NCBI GenBank assembly: GCA_034189035.1
Contig: JAXHVA010000004.1
Coordinates: 1 to 64,000 of the forward strand
Source of the DNA: JAUXFK01 sp034189035
GTDB taxonomy: Bacteria > Desulfobacterota > UBA8473
Direction: 5' to 3'
Length of the DNA stretch: 64,000 bases
Each line of letters opens with the position of its first letter. Positions within the stretch are counted from its first letter, which is position 1. The translations under genes and the position numbers were made by a program. Below are positions 8,649-16,937 of this stretch, in pieces. The notes below the pieces were generated by a model, which saw only the letters and a program-made list of their open reading frames with translations, searched no databases and was not told the origin of the DNA.

Positions 8649-10490
8649 ATGAAACAAGAAAGATCCGAATATCCTGGGATAAAACACTTTTCATCGATGT
8701 ATACTATGAAGTCTCGGATCGAAAAGAAAGACATCTGTATCGATGACCGAGTATTCAACTCCTGGCAAAGCATTGTGGATACTGTGGCAGATATTATTGC
8801 GGTTCCGGCTGCCTTGATTATGAGGGCCGATTTACCCTATATTGAGTTTCTTCGCTCAAGTCAGTCGAATAACAACCCGTACAACGCGGGGAAAAAGGAG
8901 ATTATTGATGGGTTTTACTGTGAAGAAGTAATAAAGTGTAAGGAGAAACTTCTCATTACAAATGCTTTAAAGGATAATCGTTGGAAGGATAAACCGGATA
9001 TAAAGTCAGGAATGATATCTTATTTGGGATTTCCACTTTTATGGCCTGATCAGGATGTATTTGGCACGATCTGTGTGCTTGATTCAAAGGAGAATGGGTA
9101 CAATGAACAATATGAGCAGTTGATTTGTCTCTTTAAAGAGCTTATCGAGTCTCACCTTGCTTTATCCTATTATAATGCAGTTGAGAGAATAAATTTGGAA
9201 GGCGTCCTTGATAACCTTACAGAAGGGATTATCGCCCATGATAAAAACAGAAATATACTGTTTTTTAATCGGGCTGCAGAGAAGCTAACAGGATATTGTA
9301 GAGAGGAGATGCTAGGGAATGATTGTCATGAGGCATTTGGATCCCCTTTTTGTGGTGGGAGGTGTTCCTTTTGTGAGAGTGATTTTTTAGATTCCTGGGA
9401 GGATATAGATTATCCTCTCAATATCATAACCAAGCAAGGAAAATCACGGCGCATTGAGATGAAGGTTACTGGTATGTATGATGGCGAAGGTCGCTTTGAT
9501 GGTGTGCTTGCTGCTTTTCGTGATGTAACGGATCTGGTCGGGATAAAGATACAACACGGTGAACTCAACGGATTTGCTGGGATTATCGGCAGGGATCCCA
9601 AGATGTTACAGGTTTATAGACAGATACGAGAGCTGGCCACTTCAGACTATCCTGTTCATATCTCCGGTGAAACCGGGACAGGGAAAGAACTGGTCGCAGC
9701 CGCAATACATAACGAAAGCAGACGGGGTGGAAAACCATTTGTTCCTGTTAACTGCGGTGCACTTCCGGAGGGGATCCTCGAAAGTGAGCTTTTTGGGCAT
9801 GTGAAAGGGGCATTTTCCGGAGCAGTAAGGGACAAAAAAGGAAGGTTTGAGCTGGCTCATACAGGGACCCTTTTTCTCGATGAGGTCTCTGATCTTTCGA
9901 AGGTCGTTCAGGCAAAGCTTTTGAGAGTTTTACAAGAAGGGACATTCGAACGACTAGGTGGTGAAAAAACCATATCAGTGGACGTACGCATTATCAGTGC
10001 AACGAATAAAGAATTAAAACGAGAGGTTGAAAAGAATAATTTTCGAGATGATCTTTATTATCGTATCAATGTGGTCCCCATTCATTTACCATCTTTAAAA
10101 GAGCGTAAAAGCGATATTCCACTTTTAGTTGAGCACTTTCTTAAAGAAGCCATAAAAGAAGGACAGAAGACATCAGGGATGTCTAAAGATGCACTTGCCA
10201 TTATAAAAGACTATGCATGGCCTGGAAACGTTCGCGAGCTTCAAAGCGCTATCCGTTTTGCTATCGTAAGATCCAGAGGGCAGATGATTATGCCTGAAAA
10301 TCTTCCAATAGAGCTACAAAAATGGGAAAAAACGCGGTTTTCAAAAGGCCCATCACGGAAGTTGGATAGGGAAGTTGTGAAGAGTGCATTGATTCAAAGT
10401 GGAGGGAATAAGTCAAAAGCTGCCAAGATTTTAGGGGTGGGGCGTGCGACGCTCTACCGGTTTCTTGCTGAGTATCCTGATACTTTATAG
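8649..10490 (+). CDS. Sigma-54-dependent transcriptional activator, GAF-PAS-AAA+-Fis
   Basis: This is a 613-residue NtrC-class activator that opens sigma-54 promoters by ATP hydrolysis. Order of domains: GAF (about 45-175), PAS (about 185-300), AAA+ core (about 310-540) with Walker A GETGTGKE, and a Fis-type helix-turn-helix at the end (GGNKSKAAKILGVGRATLYR). The sigma-54 contact loop is GAFSGA, a tolerated variant of GAFTGA. The PAS domain carries four cysteines, C226, C235, C239 and C242 (FCGGRCSFC), a pattern that recurs in PAS domains of such regulators and could bind a metal or sense redox. No receiver domain, so it senses a ligand directly. The target operon is not evident; neighbours downstream are on the other strand. 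Confidence 0.92.
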   Translation: MKQERSEYPGIKHFSSMYTMKSRIEKKDICIDDRVFNSWQSIVDTVADIIAVPAALIMRADLPYIEFLRSSQSNNNPYNAGKKEIIDGFYCEEVIKCKEKLLITNALKDNRWKDKPDIKSGMISYLGFPLLWPDQDVFGTICVLDSKENGYNEQYEQLICLFKELIESHLALSYYNAVERINLEGVLDNLTEGIIAHDKNRNILFFNRAAEKLTGYCREEMLGNDCHEAFGSPFCGGRCSFCESDFLDSWEDIDYPLNIITKQGKSRRIEMKVTGMYDGEGRFDGVLAAFRDVTDLVGIKIQHGELNGFAGIIGRDPKMLQVYRQIRELATSDYPVHISGETGTGKELVAAAIHNESRRGGKPFVPVNCGALPEGILESELFGHVKGAFSGAVRDKKGRFELAHTGTLFLDEVSDLSKVVQAKLLRVLQEGTFERLGGEKTISVDVRIISATNKELKREVEKNNFRDDLYYRINVVPIHLPSLKERKSDIPLLVEHFLKEAIKEGQKTSGMSKDALAIIKDYAWPGNVRELQSAIRFAIVRSRGQMIMPENLPIELQKWEKTRFSKGPSRKLDREVVKSALIQSGGNKSKAAKILGVGRATLYRFLAEYPDTL

Positions 10491-10529
10491 AAAGATTTCT
10501 CTGGTTCGGATTATAATGAGCGTTGTTTT

Positions 10530-10808
10530 TTATTTCTTGCGTACTGCAATTACCATTGGTTTTACAGCTTCTTGTGTAGTTTCTGGTTTTATTCCTAATG
10601 TTGACTTGTGAAAGAAGTCGGGTTTCCCCCCGGAATCTATAGCCTTTTCAAATTCACGCAACATGGCATTGACTGTATCTACAGTGTAACCAAAACGTTT
10701 CGCAACTTGATCGGCTGGAAGCTTCTCGACGCATAAAGCCCGCAACACTTCGTATCGGCTGTGAAGGCCTTTTTGCGGGTCGAGGAAAAAACGTTCTAGT
10801 TTATCCAT
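10530..10808 (-). CDS. Stand-alone transposase-type N-terminal helix-turn-helix domain (likely remnant)
   Basis: The 92-residue product reads LHSRYEVLRALCVEKLPADQVAKRFGYTVDTVNAMLREF, the N-terminal DNA-binding domain seen at the front of several DDE transposase-like proteins. The catalytic part that should follow is missing, because the frame stops after about 30 further residues. No terminal inverted repeats could be found around it. It is either a decayed insertion sequence or a small domesticated DNA-binding protein. Confidence 0.5.
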   Translation of the reverse strand: MDKLERFFLDPQKGLHSRYEVLRALCVEKLPADQVAKRFGYTVDTVNAMLREFEKAIDSGGKPDFFHKSTLGIKPETTQEAVKPMVIAVRKK

Positions 10809-10901
10809 AATATACCAGTATATAAATACATATAATATAAGTCAATATTAAACAGAGTCCTATCGAAACAATAAAACTCTTAATTTTAGCAATTTTCAAA
10901 G

Positions 10902-11621
10902 TCATCTAATCTTTGCGTATTCAGGCATACCCTTCTTATGCATTGAAGCTTCCCTAATTTTATTGATTCTCTCTACTTTGCTTAGTTCAATGCCATTGTC
11001 TCCTTTTAGGATTCTGTCTATAGTCTCGTAGTCAAAGCCTAATTCTTGTTCATCTGTTTGTCCTTGCCATAGTCCTGCGGTTGGGGCTTTTTCTATATAC
11101 TCTTTTGGTACTCCTAGATACCTGGCAATCTTCCATACCTCTGTCTTGTACAGATCTGCTATTGGTTCTATATCAACACCGCCATCCCCCCACTTAGTAA
11201 AATACCCTAGTTCAAACTCTGTCTTGTTTGTTGTCCCTAAGACTATCATCTGATGCTTCCCTGCAATTGCATAGATAGTTATCATCCTCTCTCTGGCCAT
11301 GAGGTTTCCTTTCTGCAAAGGGGTGTCATATAACTCCGGATTTGCTGTGATATTGGCATCTACCGCAGGAGCGATATTCTTTATCAGACATTCAATTCCC
11401 AGTATTTCTGCAACTCTTGCACCTTCCTCGTAGTTCTGTTCTTTGTAAGGAAGGCATACTCCTAAGATCCTTTGTCTTCCTATTGCCCTTGTGGCAAGAT
11501 GAGCGACCACGGTAGAATCAATACCTCCTGAAAGTCCAATTACCCCTCCCTTGAAGTCTCTTGTCTTGTCCTTGATAAAATCCTCAATATTCTCTGTTAC
11601 ACGCTTATAATCGAGTTTCAT
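10902..11621 (-). CDS. nadE: NH3-dependent NAD+ synthetase
   Basis: NadE amidates nicotinate adenine dinucleotide to NAD+. The protein of about 239 residues is the single-domain, ammonia-type enzyme: there is no N-terminal glutaminase. Motifs are the PP-loop GLSGGIDSTVVAHLA, GTTNKTEFELGYFTKWGDGG and KAPTAGLWQGQTDE. I chose the ATG at 11621 (MKLDYKR), with GGAGG nine bases upstream; the frame is open to 11642. It overlaps the end of the nicotinamidase-like gene, which suggests translational coupling in the salvage operon pncB-pncA-nadE. Confidence 0.95.
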   Translation of the reverse strand: MKLDYKRVTENIEDFIKDKTRDFKGGVIGLSGGIDSTVVAHLATRAIGRQRILGVCLPYKEQNYEEGARVAEILGIECLIKNIAPAVDANITANPELYDTPLQKGNLMARERMITIYAIAGKHQMIVLGTTNKTEFELGYFTKWGDGGVDIEPIADLYKTEVWKIARYLGVPKEYIEKAPTAGLWQGQTDEQELGFDYETIDRILKGDNGIELSKVERINKIREASMHKKGMPEYAKIR

Positions 11622-12240
11622 CTCCAACTTCCTCCAAGACATCTTTAGCCGTTGTCATCTTTATATCAGCGTTCACCATAATTTCCAAAGCCCTATTCCC
11701 ATCGTCTGGTTTGATATTCACCGCCTCTATGGCATCCTCAATCAGATAGACTTCTAAACCAAGTTTTTTCAAACAAAGTGCCGCAGACTTTACACAATAA
11801 TCCGTTGCAACTCCGTATACAAATGCCGTTTTTGACTGCATTAACCCCATTAATTTGAAGAAATTCCGGTTGCTCTCAACATTATAGGCCTGTTTCTCAA
11901 ATATGATCTGTTTGTGTCTTTTTATTGTATTGAGATACTCTTTATCATATTCTTTGTTTTTTATGAATACGATGTCTTTTGTGGTTGTCTCTGGAATCTT
12001 CTTTTGTCCAATTGTTCCATCCATACAGTGCTCTGGGAATTGTCCTCCGTTAATTATGAGTTCTGGATCACTTCTAAAATGCCTGTCAACACTGCCGATG
12101 ATTGTAATATCGTTCTTTACAGCGTAATCTGTCAGTCTCTTTAAATTCGGTATCAAAGCCTCTGCATGAGGTACAGGTGATGCACCGTCCTTATGTATGA
12201 AATCCTTCTGCGTGTCAACGTCGAAAAATATCCTCTCCAT
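11605..12240 (-). CDS. pncA: Isochorismatase-fold cysteine hydrolase, probable nicotinamidase
   Basis: The 211-residue protein has the isochorismatase-like fold: FFDVDTQKDF with the catalytic aspartate near residue 8, the metal/active-site region SVDRHF...PEHCMDGT, and the nucleophile loop GVATDYCVKSAALCL. Placement between pncB and nadE argues strongly for nicotinamide deamidation to nicotinate, the step that feeds PncB. The family also holds isochorismatases and ureidoacrylate hydrolases, so the substrate is inferred from context. AAGGGA precedes the ATG by about seven bases. Confidence 0.85.
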   Translation of the reverse strand: MERIFFDVDTQKDFIHKDGASPVPHAEALIPNLKRLTDYAVKNDITIIGSVDRHFRSDPELIINGGQFPEHCMDGTIGQKKIPETTTKDIVFIKNKEYDKEYLNTIKRHKQIIFEKQAYNVESNRNFFKLMGLMQSKTAFVYGVATDYCVKSAALCLKKLGLEVYLIEDAIEAVNIKPDDGNRALEIMVNADIKMTTAKDVLEEVGDETRL

Positions 12241-12303
12241 TATGAATATCCCTTTGCTATGGTTTTCATCTTTGTATCATTTTGGTAATTTTTGTGTATT
12301 CGA

Positions 12304-13455
12304 TTAAATAACATCTTCAAGCCTTGTGTTCGGATTATACTTTCTTCCTTTTTTCGCATTATGCTGCCATTCATTATCCTTGAATATCTGAACAATATCT
12401 GCTGTATAGTCGAAATTTCCTTTAAAAAGGCTGGATCCTACTCCATAGGCAATTACAGGAACCTTCTCTTTTTCAAACTGCTTAATCTTCATTGCATTGA
12501 AACCTCCACTGACGACGATTCCGATATCATGAAAGTACCTCTCCTCTTTGTCGTCACCTCTTTGGGCTCTTTGATCCAGGGCCTTTCTTACATTCCATAC
12601 GAGTTGTTCATTTACGCCTGTAAGATCGAACGATCCTTTCACGTGTTTCAAACTCTCATCAACCATATTTGTGCTTGTATCGAGTCTCACTCCCCATAAC
12701 CTGTACCTCTCATCATTTGTTTCTTTATATTTTTCCCACATTGCTCCAGATACTTCCAAGGTGGTCTTCACACAATCATTATCGTAGTCAACCAGAGCGA
12801 TCCGCCTTACCTCCACATCGATTTTTTCTGCAAATTTGAGAGTTGCCTTTGTAGTGTCTCCAGTATATGCTGCGATTAGCCCATGAGGTACAGTTCCCAG
12901 TCCTAAACTTCCCCACCATTGTCCTTGAGCATCGGTGGACACTCCTCCCAATGCAGCCTCTGCAGCTTCTCTACCCACCTTGTATGCATACCCATCACCT
13001 GATTGTACTTGATAAACATCGAACCTTGCCGGGAAGAAGAGCAGGGCCTTGTCTTTTGCCTCTCTTACACATCTGTACACATTTGTTGCTACTTTCGTCC
13101 TCCTTGCAAGTGCTCCAAGATAGACCGTTTCTAAATGAGCGAAAATACTGTAATCCCCTTCGATTGTCATTACTGTTTCCCATGCTCTTACTATATCTCC
13201 ATCATATAGGGCCCTTATCTTAAGGTTCTTCAATTCAGGCCCTAATGCCTCTTTGATTATTCCTATCGCTTCATCTATTCCACAAATGCATGTATCATCG
13301 TTTTTTTGGAATATCTGCATACGTACAATCGGATGGTAATTGTCTTTTTTCAGTATCTCTTTGGTCCTATTGAAGTACTTATCAGAGTAATATCCATCCG
13401 CTACCCTTGGATTCACCTTCAGTATTTTTTCGCTCAGTCTCTGCCTTTTTTTCAT
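12304..13455 (-). CDS. pncB: Nicotinate phosphoribosyltransferase
   Basis: PncB joins nicotinate with PRPP to make nicotinate mononucleotide. The product (383 residues) shows ARRTKVATNVYR, the GGVSTDAQGQWWGSLGLGTVPH block with the catalytic-site histidine region, LVDYDNDC, and the phosphate-binding end VSGGFNAMKIKQFEKE followed by AYGVGSSL. The ATG at 13455 has AGGTGA eight bases upstream and is preferred over a GTG at 13467 that overlaps that site. It heads the salvage cluster, transcribed leftward. No de novo NAD genes are nearby. Confidence 0.93.
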   Translation of the reverse strand: MKKRQRLSEKILKVNPRVADGYYSDKYFNRTKEILKKDNYHPIVRMQIFQKNDDTCICGIDEAIGIIKEALGPELKNLKIRALYDGDIVRAWETVMTIEGDYSIFAHLETVYLGALARRTKVATNVYRCVREAKDKALLFFPARFDVYQVQSGDGYAYKVGREAAEAALGGVSTDAQGQWWGSLGLGTVPHGLIAAYTGDTTKATLKFAEKIDVEVRRIALVDYDNDCVKTTLEVSGAMWEKYKETNDERYRLWGVRLDTSTNMVDESLKHVKGSFDLTGVNEQLVWNVRKALDQRAQRGDDKEERYFHDIGIVVSGGFNAMKIKQFEKEKVPVIAYGVGSSLFKGNFDYTADIVQIFKDNEWQHNAKKGRKYNPNTRLEDVI

Positions 13456-13881
13456 TTTTTTAGTCACCTATTTACAAAATATATTATCCAAATCAGATGA
13501 TACTTTCAAGGATAAATCGCATATAAGATTGACAAAAGTGAAAAAGTTATCTATCTATATATATGTGTGTTTGTATGTGTCGATACACAAATGGGTCCTT
13601 TCCACAGCGCTGAATTCTCCTGAGGTTTCCGCCAGCGATGTTCCACGATATGCGCCTCGGCATAAGCTCTCATGCGGACTTGATCAGAGAAGAAATTCCT
13701 CCATTTATGTATCGGAGACTCGTTCGTGACCTTTCCTCATAGAACCCGATTTCTTTTAATAAACACTCATCACACAGTTATCAAAGAGAAGCTGATGAGT
13801 GTGTAGACTTCTTCCAAGACTTCTTCCAAGGACTGGATTTTGCCAGTCAGGGGCATAGAGTTGAAGATGTCAAAATAGGTC
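13456..13881. other. Intergenic region with a short tandem repeat
   Basis: No gene is recognised. Near 13809-13832 the sequence CTTCTTCCAAG occurs twice in tandem. Plus-strand frames here have no family features and no ribosome site. Confidence 0.4.
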
Positions 13882-14029
13882 TTTAACGGCTTATTGCCCA
13901 AAGCAAATTTTGGAGATAACTCAAATTTTTTAAGTATTCGGCTCCGATAAAATCAATAAGTTAGGGGCTATCAGATTTTAAGAATTACTGAAAAAACCTC
14001 AAAACAGATTTGGGCAACAGCCCGTTAAG
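13882..14029. repeat. Small element with ~22-bp terminal inverted repeats
   Basis: The left end (13882-13903, TTTAACGGCTTATTGCCCAA and on) matches the reverse complement of the right end (14008-14029, containing GGGCAACAGCCCGTTAA) with few mismatches. The 148-base span has no coding content. The core GGGCAACAGCC recurs at 15162-15172 and 34114-34124, so this may be a small non-autonomous repeat family. Confidence 0.5.
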
Positions 14030-14048
14030 AGGGAAAAAGGAGGATAAC

Positions 14049-14438
14049 ATGTCTATCGAATATCGGGTTTCTCATAATGGGCATTTCATCCATGCGATCG
14101 TTACCGATTTAGTGACGAGCCAAGAGCTTATTGAATATGAAGTTGCACATGCAGTCGATGACAGGATCCAGCCGCCGGTATCAGAACTGTTAGAAATACG
14201 ATGCGGTGCTCTTAAAAATATTTCAAAAGATGATTTCTCAAAACTTCTTAATGAACAAAGGGTAAAATTTAATAAACTATCTCGACCCCATCGTTGTGCT
14301 ATTGTTGTGCATTACTCAGATACTCACGCATGGGACTTGGCAAAATTCTATGAGACTATGGCCACATTACACACTCCACAGGGCGTTATTGTCTTTGGAG
14401 ATCTTCACATCGCTAAGACCTGGTTAGGAATTGAATAA
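14049..14438 (+). CDS. Small soluble protein, possible STAS/SpoIIAA-like domain
   Basis: The ATG at 14049 has AGGAGG at eight bases. The product has about 129 residues, MSIEYRVSHNGHF and on. It lacks membrane segments. The alternation of strand and helix and the closing VIVFGDLHIAKTWLG resemble the SpoIIAA/STAS-like family, in which such tails are common, but no diagnostic residue proves it. Its context, beside a pyrimidine-dimer glycosylase, says little about function. Confidence 0.55.
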   Translation: MSIEYRVSHNGHFIHAIVTDLVTSQELIEYEVAHAVDDRIQPPVSELLEIRCGALKNISKDDFSKLLNEQRVKFNKLSRPHRCAIVVHYSDTHAWDLAKFYETMATLHTPQGVIVFGDLHIAKTWLGIE

Positions 14439-14533
14439 ACACTTCAAAAAAGACCACCGAAAAAGCAATGGAATAGCCCTCGGCAAATACTTTGCTTTTT
14501 ATAACCGGTTGGTATGATCAAGGCTTTGACAAA

Positions 14534-15022
14534 ATGAGATTATGGAGTGTCCATCCGAAATATTTAGATCAAAAAGGATTGGTTGCATTGTGGCGGGAAG
14601 GCCTTTTAGCTCAGAAGGTTTTAGAAGGTGGTACAAAGGCCTATAAGAATCATCCTCAGCTAAGAAGATTTAAAGATACTGAAAATCCAATCGGAGCAAT
14701 TGGTTTGTTTTTAGAGGGGGTATATCAAGAGGCAAAAAAAAGGGGGTATCATTTTGATAGAGGAAAGATTTCTGAAAAGAATATCGAAATTGTCAAAATA
14801 GCGGTCCACAAAGGACAACTGGAATTTGAACGAAACCATTTAAAGAAAAAATTGTATTCAAGAGACAAGGGAAAGTATGAATTGTTTTACAAAAGTAATG
14901 AAATAGAAGTGAATCCAGTATTTAAAGTCGTAGAAGGTGAAATTGAAGACTGGGAAAAAGGAAATGAGATCAAAGAAAAAGTAGGAGAAAGAATCCGGTT
15001 ATTAAATTTGAAAGGGGCGTAA
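14534..15022 (+). CDS. Pyrimidine dimer DNA glycosylase family protein
   Basis: The first residues MRLWSVHPKYLDQKGLVALW and then REGLLAQKVL, TKAYKNHPQLRRF are the hallmark of the Pyr_excise family (PF03013), related to T4 endonuclease V, which removes UV-induced pyrimidine dimers. The product is 162 residues from the ATG at 14534, which is the normal family start; upstream in-frame TTG at 14492 would add unrelated residues. The C-terminal half is lysine-rich. Activity is inferred from family membership only. Confidence 0.8.
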   Translation: MRLWSVHPKYLDQKGLVALWREGLLAQKVLEGGTKAYKNHPQLRRFKDTENPIGAIGLFLEGVYQEAKKRGYHFDRGKISEKNIEIVKIAVHKGQLEFERNHLKKKLYSRDKGKYELFYKSNEIEVNPVFKVVEGEIEDWEKGNEIKEKVGERIRLLNLKGA

Positions 15023-15174
15023 TTAAACATCCAAATGCGTCAGACAGTGCTTTTTTTGTAAGGAAGATCCTGACTATGGAACGAATGTTGCCAAAGGTCG
15101 GATGGTTGATATTCAAATGATAAAATAACTATCGGCTCTGTCCCAGGATGAATCGGGATTTGGGCAACAGCCAT

Positions 15175-16353
15175 TTATACCTTTAATTTTTTGAGCTGTA
15201 TTATTCTTTCGATAAGGATTCCAGCAATAAAGGCCATTCCCATATTGCTCGTTGCAAGGCTTATCCCCGCAATTAAAAAGACGACAAAGAGATCGTTCCT
15301 CTCTTTTATATCCTTTATAAGCAATGCTAGTTCCAAACCAGCAAAGAGTAGGAGAACTCCAAGAACTGAATTGGGGATTGCAGATAGAAGATGAATCCCA
15401 ACCTTCCCAAATGCAAGTGCGATAATAACAAATAGAATCCCAATCATTATATTAGAGCCGCCGGTTCTTGCCCCGAAACGATAATGAGCGGCAAGACCCC
15501 CAGCTCCATGGCAGACAGGCATGCCGGATAGAAAGCCAACACCGATGTTTACAAGCCCCATGCTTGTGGCAAATCCGCGGTGAGTTGCTCTTTTTGTATC
15601 TCCAAACAGATTTTGGACCGCATCGGTGGTTCCTATTATTGCGTTTCCAAGGGTTAATGGGATCTGGGGAATGACGAGAAGGAAAAGAGCATTTACGAAA
15701 TCCTCTGAGGACGGGAGGGTGAACTCTATAAGTGTAGGTCCAAGATCGAATACTATACCTTTAAATGCGCCAAAAAAGATGCCGATTATTACTCCGGCAG
15801 CTACAATAATCAAAGCGGCCGGGAAACGCTTGCTGGGGAGTAAGAAGAGGGTTACAATAAAACCGAGGATTCCAATGAGAGGGTTGATATGGATTCCTCC
15901 AAGTATATTGGTAGCATTTTCTTCATGGATAAAGAGATTTGTATTTTGTATAAAGCCGATTCCTTTGGTTATGAGGATAAGACCCAGGCCAAATTGAATG
16001 CCCCGGATAATGGGCTTGGTAAAAAACCTTACTATCCAGTCAATGAAACCTGTCCATACAAGGAGCAAAAGGGTGCTGCCAAAGATGAATCCGGTTGCTG
16101 CAATCATATGCCCAGTTACCTTATCAGGAAAGGCGATTGCAATGGCAGCGACTAACTTAAGAGGCTGCACCGGAATTGGAAGTCGGTAGTATATTCCAAT
16201 CGATATATAAAAAAGGCCAATGATAAGAAGAACAGGGGTGAGGCTGAGCCCAGTAATTAAGATCAATCCCAAAGCGAGAGGAATCAGTGTTCCCAGATCT
16301 CCGAGTGAACCGGCAAACTCAACACGGTTGAATTGGTGTGAACCGATCTTCAT
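15175..16353 (-). CDS. MOT1-type molybdate/sulfate transporter
   Basis: This 392-residue membrane protein has about ten hydrophobic segments. Signatures of the MOT1 branch of the SulP superfamily are present: GSLGDLGTLIPLALG near the start, IPVQPLKLVAA, and GMPVCHGAGGLAAHYRFGAR. Members import molybdate with high affinity. No STAS domain follows, as expected for MOT1. moaE lies upstream on the same strand, which supports molybdate rather than sulfate as substrate, since molybdopterin synthesis is the sink. A palindromic element separates the two genes. Confidence 0.88.
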   Translation of the reverse strand: MKIGSHQFNRVEFAGSLGDLGTLIPLALGLILITGLSLTPVLLIIGLFYISIGIYYRLPIPVQPLKLVAAIAIAFPDKVTGHMIAATGFIFGSTLLLLVWTGFIDWIVRFFTKPIIRGIQFGLGLILITKGIGFIQNTNLFIHEENATNILGGIHINPLIGILGFIVTLFLLPSKRFPAALIIVAAGVIIGIFFGAFKGIVFDLGPTLIEFTLPSSEDFVNALFLLVIPQIPLTLGNAIIGTTDAVQNLFGDTKRATHRGFATSMGLVNIGVGFLSGMPVCHGAGGLAAHYRFGARTGGSNIMIGILFVIIALAFGKVGIHLLSAIPNSVLGVLLLFAGLELALLIKDIKERNDLFVVFLIAGISLATSNMGMAFIAGILIERIIQLKKLKV

Positions 16354-16368
16354 TGTTTCTCTTTAGGG

Positions 16369-16522
16369 AGTGACCATCCATGGCTCTTTTGTTCAATCTC
16401 GTTGTCAGGTTCAGATGTAAAGGGCATCGTACTATGCCCCTTCATATACAAAAAATAAACTTCGGTTAAAATCTTAGCCTTCCTTGACCTTGAACAAAAT
16501 TGCTCATTTCTGCATGGATACT
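16369..16522. repeat. Palindromic MITE-like element, copy A
   Basis: The left arm (AGTGACCATCCATGGCTC, from 16369) and the right arm (ending GCATGGATACTA near 16522) are imperfect inverted repeats that both include TTGAACAAAA or its complement. A short inner hairpin (AAGGGCAT...ATGCCCCTT, about 16420-16443) lies between. The right arm is about 85% identical to the right arm of copy B at 61779-61925. The element fills the gap between moaE and the MOT1 gene and could fold in their transcript. Confidence 0.55.
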
Positions 16523-16904
16523 AATTGTCCTCAAATATTTCTTCTTTATGGATATATCGCATCTTCTTAAAACAGTCTATCGCCTCTTGACAAAGACCAA
16601 AGGCTGAATCTCTGTGTTCTGCTGATGCAGCTGCCAGAGAAATAATATCTCCCACTGCCAACTCCCCAATCCTACGAATTAACAAAACGTCTTCTACTGG
16701 CCATCTTTTTCGAAGATTTCTTTCCAAATCCATCATCTCACCTTCAAGGTCACCCTTCACCTTGAAATTGAGAGAGAGGGTTTTCTTTTCTGAGTCTTTT
16801 GCTTTTACAATAGCATAATGAAAGACGACAGATCCGGATGTCTTTTTTTTCATTACGTCAAACATGTTTTTTGGATCAATATCTCTATTTGTGATCTCAA
16901 TCAT
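16521..16904 (-). CDS. moaE: Molybdopterin synthase catalytic subunit
   Basis: MoaE transfers sulfur from the MoaD thiocarboxylate onto precursor Z to make molybdopterin. The 127-residue protein has the family blocks VVFHYAIVKAK, the RRIGELAVGDIISLAAASAEHR core and the C-terminal active-site region QEAIDCFKKMRYIHKEEIF with the two expected lysines. The N-terminus is slightly shorter than in E. coli MoaE. GGAG lies upstream of the ATG. MoaD is not in this window. The neighbouring MOT1 transporter is on the same strand downstream. Confidence 0.9.
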   Translation of the reverse strand: MIEITNRDIDPKNMFDVMKKKTSGSVVFHYAIVKAKDSEKKTLSLNFKVKGDLEGEMMDLERNLRKRWPVEDVLLIRRIGELAVGDIISLAAASAEHRDSAFGLCQEAIDCFKKMRYIHKEEIFEDN

Positions 16905-16937
16905 ATCTTTTCTCCAGTATGTGTATTTGTTTGTTTT

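Noticed and set aside
8398..8694. Minus-strand open frame of 98 codons
   Set aside because: Runs into the sigma-54 regulator gene antisense; composition and lack of family features argue against it.
10820..10901. Riboswitch before nadE or cobO
   Set aside because: No conserved riboswitch cores (NAD, cobalamin, SAM) could be recognised near these genes.
13529..13729. Plus-strand open frame of 66 codons
   Set aside because: Low-complexity start, no ribosome site, no family.
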